DNA from: Rhodanobacter ginsengisoli
GTDB taxonomy: Bacteria; Pseudomonadota; Gammaproteobacteria; Xanthomonadales; Rhodanobacteraceae
NCBI RefSeq assembly: GCF_042657065.1
Contig: NZ_JBHSNF010000005.1
Coordinates: 62,001 to 126,000, forward strand
Reading direction: 5' to 3'
DNA: 64,000 nt
In this document: piece by piece, positions 53,249 through 61,527 of the stretch
Numbering within the stretch: position 1 is the stretch's first letter
Layout: the number at the start of each line of letters is the position of its first letter
Translations under genes and position numbers: made by a program
Notes under the pieces: generated by a model
What the model saw: only the letters and a program-made list of their open reading frames with translations
What the model was told of the DNA's origin: nothing
The model's database searches: none

Positions 53249-53458
53249 TCAGGCAACCTGGACTTCCTCAGCCTGCAGGCCCTTCTGGCCCTTGGTGACG
53301 ATGAACGTGACGCGCTGACCTTCCTGCAAGGACTTGAAGCCCGTGCCCTGGATCGCGCGGAAATGCACGAACAGGTCATCACCGCTTTCCGGCGTGATGA
53401 AGCCAAAACCTTTGGCGTCGTTGAACCACTTGACTGTACCGCTCTGACGATCCGACAT
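53249..53458 (-). CDS. Cold-shock protein, CspA family
   Basis: A 69-residue single OB-fold RNA chaperone. SGTVKWFNDAKGFGFI contains RNP1 (KGFGFI) and DLFVHF is RNP2; the end is KGLQAEEVQVA. It binds single-stranded RNA and DNA. The upstream stretch suggests a 5' leader of roughly 100 bases (a TATGCT box on the minus strand at 53567-53562), which fits the long leaders of cold-shock messages. Confidence 0.96.
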   Translation of the reverse strand: MSDRQSGTVKWFNDAKGFGFITPESGDDLFVHFRAIQGTGFKSLQEGQRVTFIVTKGQKGLQAEEVQVA

Positions 53459-53794
53459 GTAACATTACCTTTGAAGCATGGATGGTTTGCGGCTTGGAGC
53501 GAAATGCACTTGACCGCAATAGGAGCAAGAGATCCGGGTCTTCTCGGATTCGTGCTTTGCCAGCATACACTGGAACTTGTGGCTTCGGTGGGTTTTTTGC
53601 GTAAATTCCTGTAGGCGGATCGGCCGACGTCGCCAGCAACCGCGTGTTTGCGGGCGCGAACCGCGCCACAGCGCCATTTCGGGCGGGTGCCGGCACTCCT
53701 CGTGCGCCGCACCGGATTCGGCCGGGACGCCCCGGATTCCCGGCGGATCGCGGTTTCGGGCAACCCGTCCCGGCGCTTCCCTTACAATGCCGCG
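53459..53794. other. Divergent region between cold-shock gene and xthA (336 bp)
   Basis: No coding sequence is supported. The left 100 bases are probably the cold-shock 5' leader. At the right end a -10-like TACAAT (53783-53788) ends only 6 bases before the xthA ATG. Confidence 0.5.
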
Positions 53795-54562
53795 ATGAAG
53801 ATTGCCTCCTGGAACGTGAACTCGCTGAAGGTGCGCCTGCCGCATCTGACCCAGTGGCTGGCCGACGCCCGGCCGGACATCGTGGCCCTGCAGGAGACCA
53901 AGCTGGAGGACGCGAAATTCCCCGTCGACGAACTGGCAGCGGCCGGTTATCGCGCGGTGTATTCGGGCCAGAAGACCTACAATGGCGTCGCGATCCTGGC
54001 CCGCGGCGAGCCCGGTGACGTCGTCACCGACATTCCCGGGCTGGACGATCCGCAACGGCGGATCCTGGCGGCGACGATCGGCGAACTGCGCGTGGTCGAT
54101 CTCTACGTGGTCAACGGCAAGGCGGTCGGCGACGAGAAATACGCCTACAAGTTGCACTGGCTGGCCAGGGTGCGCGAGTTCCTGGCCGCTGAACTGAAAC
54201 GTTATCCCCGGCTGGTCGTGCTGGGCGATTTCAACATCTGCCCCGACGATCGCGACGTCTACGATCCGGTGGCCTGGGGCGAGGACATCCTGTGTTCGCC
54301 GCCCGAGCGCGCCGGGCTCAGGGCGATCACCGATCTGGGTCTGTACGACAGCTTCCGCCTGTTCGAAGCGGGCGCTGAACATTACAGCTGGTGGGACTAC
54401 CGGCAGGCCGCATTCCGTCGCAACATGGGCCTGCGCATCGACCTGATCCTGATCAGCGAGGCACTGAAATCCGCGGCCACGACGGCGGCGATCGACCGCG
54501 AACCGCGTCGTTGGGAGCGCCCTTCCGACCACACTCCGGTGACGCTGGAACTGGATATCTGA
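53795..54562 (+). CDS. xthA: Exodeoxyribonuclease III / AP endonuclease
   Basis: A 255-residue Mg-dependent nuclease for base-excision repair. MKIASWNVNSLKVRLPHL, LQETKLEDAKFP, VVLGDFNICPDDRDVYDP, the region RNMGLRIDLILIS and the C-terminal RPSDHTPVTLEL (catalytic Asp-His) are all family motifs. The YecA-family gene follows after 4 bp, so the two are probably cotranscribed. The -10-like TACAAT so near the ATG hints at a leaderless message. Confidence 0.96.
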   Translation: MKIASWNVNSLKVRLPHLTQWLADARPDIVALQETKLEDAKFPVDELAAAGYRAVYSGQKTYNGVAILARGEPGDVVTDIPGLDDPQRRILAATIGELRVVDLYVVNGKAVGDEKYAYKLHWLARVREFLAAELKRYPRLVVLGDFNICPDDRDVYDPVAWGEDILCSPPERAGLRAITDLGLYDSFRLFEAGAEHYSWWDYRQAAFRRNMGLRIDLILISEALKSAATTAAIDREPRRWERPSDHTPVTLELDI

Positions 54563-54566
54563 ACGT

Positions 54567-55250
54567 ATGACTGCAAAGACCGAATGGCCCAGTTCGCTGG
54601 ACGACAACGAACTGGATGAACTGGATCGCTACCTGCGCGCGCATACCGGCGAGGGCGACCTGTTGCTGGACGGTGTGCATGGCCTGCTCAGCGCACTGGC
54701 GGTAGGCCCGCTGCTGGTGTTGCCGGACGAATGGCTGCCCGAAGTGCTGCATGAACCGTTCGCCGACGAGACCGAAGGCAATCGCGTGCTGGCCCTGCTG
54801 GCCAAGCTCAACGACTCGATCAGCGCCGAACTCGATGTCGATGCCTACGAGCCGATTCTCGGCGAGGTCGAGCTGGAAACCGGGCCGATGCTGTCCGCCG
54901 CGGGCTGGTGCGAAGGCTTCAGCCGCGGCATCGACCTGCGCGCGGCGCTGTGGGAAAACCGCTTGTCCGAGGACCCGCAGCTGATGGAGCTGCTGGGCCC
55001 GGTGATGGCGCTGGCGGTGGACGAAGGCATCCTCAGCGCGGACACCGAATTCGAGAAGCTCAGCGACGAAGAGTATGACGAATGCCTGGCGCAGGTGCCG
55101 GCGGTGCTGAGCGCGGTGAACCAGTACTGGCAGGCCAAGCCGGCCACCGAGGCGGAAGTGGAAACCATGGTGCTGCAGCAGCGTCCGGGACCCGGTGACG
55201 AGGAAGACGGCACGCCGCCACGCCAGCGCAGCGGGCACTGGGTGCATTGA
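54567..55250 (+). CDS. YecA / UPF0149 family protein
   Basis: A 227-residue acidic protein. LDDNELDELDRYLRAHTGEGDLLLDGVHGLLSALAVGP is the UPF0149 hallmark, followed by GWCEGFSRGIDLRAALW. Family members are small helical proteins of unknown function, some with a C-terminal zinc-binding SEC-C motif, which is missing here. It lies 4 bp after xthA. Confidence 0.88.
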   Translation: MTAKTEWPSSLDDNELDELDRYLRAHTGEGDLLLDGVHGLLSALAVGPLLVLPDEWLPEVLHEPFADETEGNRVLALLAKLNDSISAELDVDAYEPILGEVELETGPMLSAAGWCEGFSRGIDLRAALWENRLSEDPQLMELLGPVMALAVDEGILSADTEFEKLSDEEYDECLAQVPAVLSAVNQYWQAKPATEAEVETMVLQQRPGPGDEEDGTPPRQRSGHWVH

Positions 55251-55254
55251 GGGC

Positions 55255-55340
55255 AGGAATGCGTGGACAGGAGTGAGAAGTGGGCGGCGGGCGACGCGCC
55301 GTTGCGTTTCACTCGTTACCCACTCCCTCCACTCGCTTCC
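55255..55340. repeat. Imperfect palindromic intergenic element, copy B
   Basis: The left arm contains GAGTGAGAAGTGGG (55271-55284), 12 of 14 bases like copy A at 15057-15070. The right arm contains TTTCACTCGTTACCCACTCC (from 55308). It lies between the YecA-family and pirin genes. Confidence 0.45.
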
Positions 55341-55442
55341 CGCACTGTCGCCGCAGCGGAACGATCCGTTCGTGCCCGGATGCTTGGATAAGCGTGCCAG
55401 CGAGGCCATCTTGGCGGCCATCGTCCTTTGCCGGAGCAAGCC

Positions 55443-56276
55443 ATGAGCGATCGTCATATCACCCGTCGCATCCGCGGCACCGACACGTCCGACGGTGCCG
55501 GCGTGAAGCTCAAGCGCGTCATCGGCCAGGCGGGCCTGGACATGCTCGATCCGTTCCTGCTGTTGGACGAGTTCCGTTCCGACCAGGCCGGCGACTACAT
55601 CGCGGGCTTTCCCGAGCATCCGCATCGCGGCTTCGAGACGGTCACCTACATGCTGGCCGGGCACATGCAGCACCAGGACAATCACGGCAATCGCGGGGAT
55701 CTGTCGCCGGGCAGCGTGCAGTGGATGACCGCCGGACGCGGCATCCTGCATTCGGAAATGCCGCAGCAGGAAGATGGCCTGATGTGGGGCTTCCAGCTGT
55801 GGGTGAACCTGCCGGCGAAAGACAAGATGATTGCACCGCGCTACCAGGACATCGCGCCCGAGCGGATTCCCGTGGTGCACCCGGCCGAGGGCGTCGAGGT
55901 CAAGGTGATCGCCGGCGAGCTGGCCGGTGCCACCGGGCCGGTCGAGGGCATCGCCACGGCCCCCGTGTATCTGGACGTGAGTCTGCAGCCCGGCGCCGAG
56001 CTGAGCCTGGACTTGCCGGTCGGCCATCACGGCTTCGCCTACGTGTTCGAGGGCGAGTCGGCCCTGGTCGGTGGCGAGCGGCTGCAGCGCAGTGAACTGG
56101 GCGTGTTGTCCGACGGCGACCGCTTGCAGCTCGCCGCTGGCGACACGCCCTCGCGCTTGCTGGTCGTGGCCGGCCAGCCACTGAAGGAGAGCGTCGCGCG
56201 CTACGGGCCGTTCGTGATGAACACCCAGGCCGAGATCCACGAAGCGATCGCCGACTTCCGCGCCGGCAAGTTCTGA
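55443..56276 (+). CDS. Pirin family protein
   Basis: A 277-residue bicupin. The N-terminal cupin has DPFLLLDEF, FPEHPHRGFETVTYMLAG, the metal-ligand histidines, and LSPGSVQWMTAGRGILHSEMP. The C-terminal domain includes VYLDVSLQPGAELSLDLP and VVAGQPLKESVARYGPFVMNT. Bacterial pirins include quercetin dioxygenases and redox regulators; the role here is open. ATG 55443 is chosen over a start 5 codons upstream. Confidence 0.93.
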   Translation: MSDRHITRRIRGTDTSDGAGVKLKRVIGQAGLDMLDPFLLLDEFRSDQAGDYIAGFPEHPHRGFETVTYMLAGHMQHQDNHGNRGDLSPGSVQWMTAGRGILHSEMPQQEDGLMWGFQLWVNLPAKDKMIAPRYQDIAPERIPVVHPAEGVEVKVIAGELAGATGPVEGIATAPVYLDVSLQPGAELSLDLPVGHHGFAYVFEGESALVGGERLQRSELGVLSDGDRLQLAAGDTPSRLLVVAGQPLKESVARYGPFVMNTQAEIHEAIADFRAGKF

Positions 56277-56350
56277 CCGCCGTCGCTGTACGCTGGCGTG
56301 GGAAGCGGCCGCAAGCAGGCACTCGTCGCAGCGGGGTTGCCGGAGGTCGG

Positions 56351-56869
56351 TCAGGCGACGGGAAGCTCCTGGCCATCCAGCCATCGACGCACCGCCGCCA
56401 GCAGGCGTTCGGGTGCGTCGATGCCGTTGAGGGTCAACGCATCCTCGTCTGCGGCCGGCTCCTCCAGCGTCCGCAGCTGGCTCTCGAGCAGCGAGGCCGG
56501 CATGAAGTGATCGCGCTGCTGCAGGCGCCGCTGCAGTTCGTCGTGGGGCACACGAATGTAGACAAAGCGCACATCAGGTCCGGCCCGGCGCAGCCGTTCG
56601 CGATAGCTGCGCTTGAGCGCGGAACAGGCGACCACGCCGTGGCGGTGTCGCTGCAGCTGGTCGGCGATCCACGCGCTCACGCGATCCAGCCACGGCCGGC
56701 GGTCGTCGTCATCGAGCGGGATGCCCTCTCGCATCTTGTCGAGGTTGGCGGCCGGGTGCAGCTCGTCGCCGTCCTGGAAATCCCAGTGCTCGGCGTGGGC
56801 CAGCGCCTCGCCGAATGTGCTCTTGCCGCTGCCCGATACACCCATCACCACGATCACCATGGCTGCCAT
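56351..56869 (-). CDS. gntK: Gluconokinase
   Basis: A 172-residue P-loop kinase that makes 6-phosphogluconate from gluconate. Walker A is VMGVSGSGKST. Then FQDGDELHPAANLDKMREGIPLDDDDRRPWL and CSALKRSYRERLR are GntK signatures. A second ATG three codons downstream (56860) is equally good. It lies 48 bp after the second ABC permease on the same strand, so it may be the last gene of the carbohydrate operon. Confidence 0.93.
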   Translation of the reverse strand: MAAMVIVVMGVSGSGKSTFGEALAHAEHWDFQDGDELHPAANLDKMREGIPLDDDDRRPWLDRVSAWIADQLQRHRHGVVACSALKRSYRERLRRAGPDVRFVYIRVPHDELQRRLQQRDHFMPASLLESQLRTLEEPAADEDALTLNGIDAPERLLAAVRRWLDGQELPVA

Positions 56870-56917
56870 TTCCAGTCGATCCGCCTGCCGCAGTCTGCCC
56901 CGCACGAAGCGTTCGGG

Positions 56918-57739
56918 CTATCCCTTCACGCTGCCCAGCAGCAGCCCTTCGAGGTAGTAACGCTGCATCGCCAGGAACAGCAGCAGCACCGGCAGCACGG
57001 TAACCACCGAGCCGGCCATCATCAGCTCGCTGTCCTGCGCATGCTCGCGCGCCAGCGACGCCAGCCCCAGCGGCAGCGTGTAGTGCTCCTGGCCGGTCAG
57101 CACGATCAGCGGCCACATGAAGTCGTTCCAGGCCGCCAGGAAGGTGAAGATCGCCAGTGTCACCATGATCGGCTTCAGCAGCGGCAGCACGATCTGGCTG
57201 AAGATGCGCCACTCGCCGGCGCCATCGATGCGAGCCGCCTCCAGCAGCTCGTCGGGGATACCGCGGGCGTACTGGCGCACCAGGAAGATGCCGAACACGG
57301 TCGCCATGCCCGGCACGATCACGCCGGCGTAGCTGTTGACCAGGCCGATGTATTTCAGCAGCAGGAACAACGGCAGCATCGCCACCTGGGCCGGAATCAC
57401 CAGTGCGCCGATCAATCCCTGGAACAGTCGCTCGCGGCCGGCGAAGCGCAGCTTGGCGAACGCATAGCCCGCCATCAGGTTGAACATCAGCGACAGCAGG
57501 GTGATGGCGCTGGAAACGGCCAGGCTGTTGAGCAGATAGCGACCCATGCCGGCGCGCACGAACAACGTGCGGTAATTCTCCAGCGTGGGGTGGCTCGGCA
57601 GCAGCGGTGGCGGCAGCGCGCTGGCCGCGCCGGGCGGCATGAACGATACCGACAGCATCCACAGCAGCGGAAACAGCGCGATCGCCGCCGCGCCGATCAG
57701 CAGACCGTTGATCAGGGCCCTGGCCAGCCGCGGATTCAC
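56918..57739 (-). CDS. Carbohydrate ABC transporter permease, MalG-like
   Basis: A 273-residue CUT1-type permease with about six helices and the EAA loop EAARIDGAGEWRIFSQIVLPLLKPIM, the contact site for an ATPase subunit. It starts at a GTG (57739) with strong GGAGGAG upstream; that GTG overlaps the stop of the preceding permease gene (GTGA). It forms the inner-membrane channel with the MalF-like protein. No ATPase gene lies in the operon. Confidence 0.92.
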   Translation of the reverse strand: MNPRLARALINGLLIGAAAIALFPLLWMLSVSFMPPGAASALPPPLLPSHPTLENYRTLFVRAGMGRYLLNSLAVSSAITLLSLMFNLMAGYAFAKLRFAGRERLFQGLIGALVIPAQVAMLPLFLLLKYIGLVNSYAGVIVPGMATVFGIFLVRQYARGIPDELLEAARIDGAGEWRIFSQIVLPLLKPIMVTLAIFTFLAAWNDFMWPLIVLTGQEHYTLPLGLASLAREHAQDSELMMAGSVVTVLPVLLLFLAMQRYYLEGLLLGSVKG

Positions 57740-58629
57740 GCCACTCCTCCATCGGCCGGTTCGCCGTGCCGGGCAAGCCGGAGCATCAGCACGGTCACCG
57801 CGAACATGATCACGAACAGCAGGAACGCCACCGCCGAGGCGGAACCCAGGTTCCACCACTTGAAGCCTTCGTCGTACATCAGGTACAGCACGCTGGTGGT
57901 GCTTTGCAGCGGGCCGCCCTCGGTCATCACATAGGGCTCGGCGAACAGCTGGAAATAGCCGGACACGGTGAGGATGCCCACCATCAGCAGGGTCGGCCCC
58001 AGCATCGGCAGGGTGATGTGGCGGAACTGACGCCATGCCGAAGCCCCGTCGATGCGCGCGGCCTCGTACAGATCCAGCGGAATCGCCTGCAGGCCGGCCA
58101 GGAAGATGATCATGTTGTAGCCGAAGTTCTTCCACACCGCGAACGCGATGATCGTGGGCATCGCCCAGTGCGGATCGCCCAGCCAGTCGACCGGATGGAT
58201 GCCCAGATGGCCCAGCACGTCATTCGCGATGCCGTACTTGGTGTTGAACAGGTAGCGCCAGATCACCGCGACCGCGACCACGGTGGTCACCACCGGCGCG
58301 AACAACGCGGTGCGGAAGAACGGCTTGCAGCGCGCCAGCGGCGAGTTGAGCAGCAGCGCCGCGCCCAGCGAGGCGCCCATCGACAACGGTACACCGACGG
58401 CGACGAAGTACAGCGTATGCCCCAGCGCCGACCAGAACAGCGGCCGCTGCAGCAAGCTCCAGTAATTCTGCAGCGCCACGAAGCGCAGGTTGTGGATGTC
58501 CGCCAGCGCGTAGAGGTCGTAGTCGGTGAGGCTGAGCCCCAGCGCGCCGATCACCGGCAGCAGGAAGAACACGCCGAGCACCAGCAGGGCAGGCGCCAGG
58601 AACAGCCAGGCGGCGCGCTGCGACTTCAT
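57736..58629 (-). CDS. Carbohydrate ABC transporter permease, MalF-like
   Basis: A 297-residue permease starting MKSQRAAWLFLAPALLVLGVFFLLPVIGAL, with six or so helices and the EAA loop EAARIDGASAWRQFRHITLPMLGPTLL. It overlaps the solute-binding gene stop upstream and the MalG-like start downstream by four bases each, so the three are translationally coupled. The transported sugar is unknown. Confidence 0.93.
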   Translation of the reverse strand: MKSQRAAWLFLAPALLVLGVFFLLPVIGALGLSLTDYDLYALADIHNLRFVALQNYWSLLQRPLFWSALGHTLYFVAVGVPLSMGASLGAALLLNSPLARCKPFFRTALFAPVVTTVVAVAVIWRYLFNTKYGIANDVLGHLGIHPVDWLGDPHWAMPTIIAFAVWKNFGYNMIIFLAGLQAIPLDLYEAARIDGASAWRQFRHITLPMLGPTLLMVGILTVSGYFQLFAEPYVMTEGGPLQSTTSVLYLMYDEGFKWWNLGSASAVAFLLFVIMFAVTVLMLRLARHGEPADGGVA

Positions 58630-59981
58630 TGCGCCGCTCCGGGCGCGCGATGCGGATGATCGAGGATCCAGCGCCGCTTCTCAAGGATGCGGTCGGTGCG
58701 ACGATCCATTTCGGCAGTGGCCTGGTCGATGGTCAGCTCGCCGGCGATCGCCCGCGCGGCCTCCAGCTGCATCTCGTTGGCGATGCGCTCCCACTCCGGC
58801 ACGGCCGGCGTCGGCCGCACGTGCTCGAGTTGCTCGCGGAATGCCCGCGCCTTCGGATCGTCGCGCAGGGCGCCGCCCTGCCAGGAACTGCGCCGCGGCG
58901 GCATGTCGCCGAGCAGCTCGTAGAAGCGCTGCTGCACGGCGGGCCGCGACAGGTATTCGATCAGCGTCCACGCGGCCTGCTTGTGCCGGGAGCGGCGAAA
59001 GACCACCAGGCTGGAACCGCCCGCCGCGCCGACGCCGGCGCCGGCGCTGTCCGGCCCGGGCAAGGGTGCGGTGGCCCAGTCGCCCTGCTGCGAGGCCGGC
59101 AGCCGGGTGCGGAACTCGCCAATGTTCCACGGACCGGAGAAATAGAACGCATAGACGCCGCGGCCGAACTCCGACCACGGGTTGCCCGCCTCCACATTGG
59201 TGATCGGCGGGGCCTGGTGCAGCCGGAACGTATCCACGTAGAACGTCAGCGCCCGCTTGAAACCGGCACTCTCGAAATTGCCGTAACGACCACCATCGCG
59301 CAGCAGCCCGTCACCCGGGTCCGGACCGTAGTCCTGCTGCAGCGCCAGTGACATCAGCTGCTCGTATTCGTTGGTCGGCAACAGGATGCCGTAGGTATGC
59401 CGCCGGGGGTCGCTGAGCGCGGCGAGCATGTGCCGCCATTGTGCCCAGTTGCGCGGCGGCGCGTCGAAGCCGGCTTTCTTCAGCAGGTCCTTCCGATAGA
59501 ACAGCAGCCGCGTGTCGACATACCACGGCACGCCGTAAAGGGTGCCGTCGATCACGTTGGTGGACCAGATGCTGGCGAAGTAATCGGCGGGCTGGATCAC
59601 GGCCGAGCGATCGACCCGTGCCTGCAGCGGTTCCAGCGCGTGCAATGCCACCATCTCCGGCAGCCAGGTGTTGCCGAGCTGGGTCATGTCGGGAGTCGAG
59701 CCACCGGCAAAGGCGGTCAGCAGTTTCTGGTGCGCCGCGGTCAGCGGCAGTTGCTGCACCTTCACGTGGATGTCGGGGTGCAGCCGTTCGAATTCCGGCA
59801 GCAGCTGCAGGATCGCCTCACCCTCGCGACCGATCGTCCAGAACGTCAGTTCATCGCGTGCAGTCGCGTGAGTCGAGCAGCCGCCCAGCAGCACCAGCAG
59901 GCCGAACACGGCCAGCGCCAGCAGTTCCCGCCGCGGTTGCCGTCGCGCCGGTGGGGGAGCTGCGCGCGCGCGTGCGATCAC
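58626..59981 (-). CDS. Extracellular solute-binding lipoprotein (family 1, sugar ABC importer)
   Basis: A 451-residue binding protein. The GTG start (59981) overlaps the stop of the upstream hydrolase gene. The signal sequence ends in the lipobox LLGGC (Cys35), so the mature protein is a periplasmic lipoprotein. LTFWTIGREGEAILQLLPEFERLHPDIHVKVQQL is typical of sugar-binding proteins, and WYVDTRLLFYRKDLLKKAGF fits the ligand cleft. The Arg/Pro/Ala-rich N-region before the helix is longer than usual. Confidence 0.9.
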   Translation of the reverse strand: MIARARAAPPPARRQPRRELLALAVFGLLVLLGGCSTHATARDELTFWTIGREGEAILQLLPEFERLHPDIHVKVQQLPLTAAHQKLLTAFAGGSTPDMTQLGNTWLPEMVALHALEPLQARVDRSAVIQPADYFASIWSTNVIDGTLYGVPWYVDTRLLFYRKDLLKKAGFDAPPRNWAQWRHMLAALSDPRRHTYGILLPTNEYEQLMSLALQQDYGPDPGDGLLRDGGRYGNFESAGFKRALTFYVDTFRLHQAPPITNVEAGNPWSEFGRGVYAFYFSGPWNIGEFRTRLPASQQGDWATAPLPGPDSAGAGVGAAGGSSLVVFRRSRHKQAAWTLIEYLSRPAVQQRFYELLGDMPPRRSSWQGGALRDDPKARAFREQLEHVRPTPAVPEWERIANEMQLEAARAIAGELTIDQATAEMDRRTDRILEKRRWILDHPHRAPGAAQ

Positions 59982-61444
59982 GGCGTCTTCGCCGCCTGCT
60001 CGAGCCAGCCACCGGTGAAGCCAGCCCGCTGCAGGCCCTTGCGGATGTACGGATTCCTGCGCATCACCTTCCACACGAAATCGCTGCGCCAGTTCTCGAT
60101 CATGAGCACGATCGGACCCTGGTCGATGCCCAGCTGCACGGTATCGGCCCAGCCCATGCCCGGCACCATCCTGCCCGTATGCGAGGTCATGGTGGCATGG
60201 AAGCTGGGGTTGAACGCATCGACAAAGCCGTACTGGTCGTAGATCGCCGCGCCATAGCGGCGCTTCATCTCCTGCAACGCGGGAACCACGATCTCCGGCG
60301 CGAACGCGATCGAGCCACCGGCCGCGGTGGGGGCGATGGTGCCGTCGTCGGAGATGTAATCCAGCCCGGCGCCGCGTGCGGTGTAACCATGGAATCGGCG
60401 CGTCCCCCCGGACGTCTGCACGGTGACACCGCCGGGTCCGTTGCTGGCCGTCAGGCCCCACACATTCTTGCCGTAGCCGGTCCAGTGGCCGGGGTTGGCG
60501 ATCGCATAGTCGCGCTGGCTGTAGGTGGCACGGCGGCTGTTCTCGAAGTAGTCGAGATCGTGCCGGCGGCTCCACGCATCGCGGATGCCACGAAAGTCGA
60601 TCCAGCTTTCGCTGTACTGATGGCCGAACAGCGGCGCGAAGTTGAGGAAGGTCTGGCCGTGGAACGTGCCCCAGGTTTTCGGATAGGTCGCGCACCACGC
60701 CTTCCAGGCATCGGCGCTGATCGGGTGGGTCGGCGAGCCGAGCGCCAGGATGTAGACCAGCTTGCCTTCGTTGTAGCCCTTCCAGTCGGCCGGAATGAAC
60801 TTGCCGCCGGGTGTCCAGCCCATGCTGATCAGCGGTGCGTGCGGCTGCATCCACGGCCAGTCGACCGCGCGGTAGATCGCATCGGCGAGCTGGCGGATCT
60901 GGCGCTCCTGCGGCGTGTCACGATCGTAATAGGACTCGGCAAACAGCACGCCGCCGAGCAGCAGGGTGGTGTCGACGCTGGACAGCTCGACATAGCGCAT
61001 CGCCCGATGGCCGGTCTTCATGTCGAGGAAATGGTAGAAAAAGCCGTGGTAGCCGCTGGCGTCGTCCTCGCTGGCATTCTGCGGCGCGTCGTGGAAGAAC
61101 CGCAGCGTGGCCAGCGTGCGGGTGACTGCCTGCTGGCGCGTGATGTAGCCGCGTTCGGCGCCGACGCCGTAGGCGGTCAGCCCGAAACCCACGGCGGCGA
61201 TGCTGGAGAACGAACGACCCGGCCAGGAGTCCGGTACCAGACCCGTTTTGGGGTCGGCGCCGTGCCAGAACCATTCGAAGGTACGCTTCTCCAGATCGTC
61301 GACCAGGGCCTGTTGCGGGGCGGACAATGCCGCATGGCCGCGCATTGGCTCCCTGGCGACGGCCGGCGATTGCCAGCCGGCACCCACAACAAGCAGGGCG
61401 ACGATCAGGCGGACGGGGATCTTGCGGAGCAAATCTCGGAACAT
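59978..61444 (-). CDS. Secreted glucoamylase-family hydrolase (GH144-like)
   Basis: A 488-residue protein with a signal peptide (IPVRLIVALLVVGAGW, cleaved near AVA-REP) and an (alpha/alpha)6-barrel-type sequence: FEWFWHGADPKTGLVPDSWPG, SSIAAVGFGLTAYGVGAERGYI, GYNEGKLVYILALGSPTHPI and YGFVDAFNPSF. These match the glucoamylase-like family (PF10091) that includes GH144 beta-1,2-glucanases. The exact linkage cleaved is inferred, not shown. It lies 83 bp after the halogenase gene and overlaps the solute-binding gene by four bases. Confidence 0.82.
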   Translation of the reverse strand: MFRDLLRKIPVRLIVALLVVGAGWQSPAVAREPMRGHAALSAPQQALVDDLEKRTFEWFWHGADPKTGLVPDSWPGRSFSSIAAVGFGLTAYGVGAERGYITRQQAVTRTLATLRFFHDAPQNASEDDASGYHGFFYHFLDMKTGHRAMRYVELSSVDTTLLLGGVLFAESYYDRDTPQERQIRQLADAIYRAVDWPWMQPHAPLISMGWTPGGKFIPADWKGYNEGKLVYILALGSPTHPISADAWKAWCATYPKTWGTFHGQTFLNFAPLFGHQYSESWIDFRGIRDAWSRRHDLDYFENSRRATYSQRDYAIANPGHWTGYGKNVWGLTASNGPGGVTVQTSGGTRRFHGYTARGAGLDYISDDGTIAPTAAGGSIAFAPEIVVPALQEMKRRYGAAIYDQYGFVDAFNPSFHATMTSHTGRMVPGMGWADTVQLGIDQGPIVLMIENWRSDFVWKVMRRNPYIRKGLQRAGFTGGWLEQAAKTP

Positions 61445-61527
61445 GCGGGGAGCGCTCTTGTGTCACGGGTGAAGGTGGTGGACAGGCCGGTTGTCGCCAA
61501 CGCGCATGCCTGAGGTCCGGCGGATGC

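Noticed and set aside
58626..60854. Apparent fusion of the solute-binding protein with a 290-residue N-terminal part
   Set aside because: That part is a shadow of the hydrolase gene; a GTG at 59981 coupled to its stop, followed by a lipoprotein signal, is the proper start.
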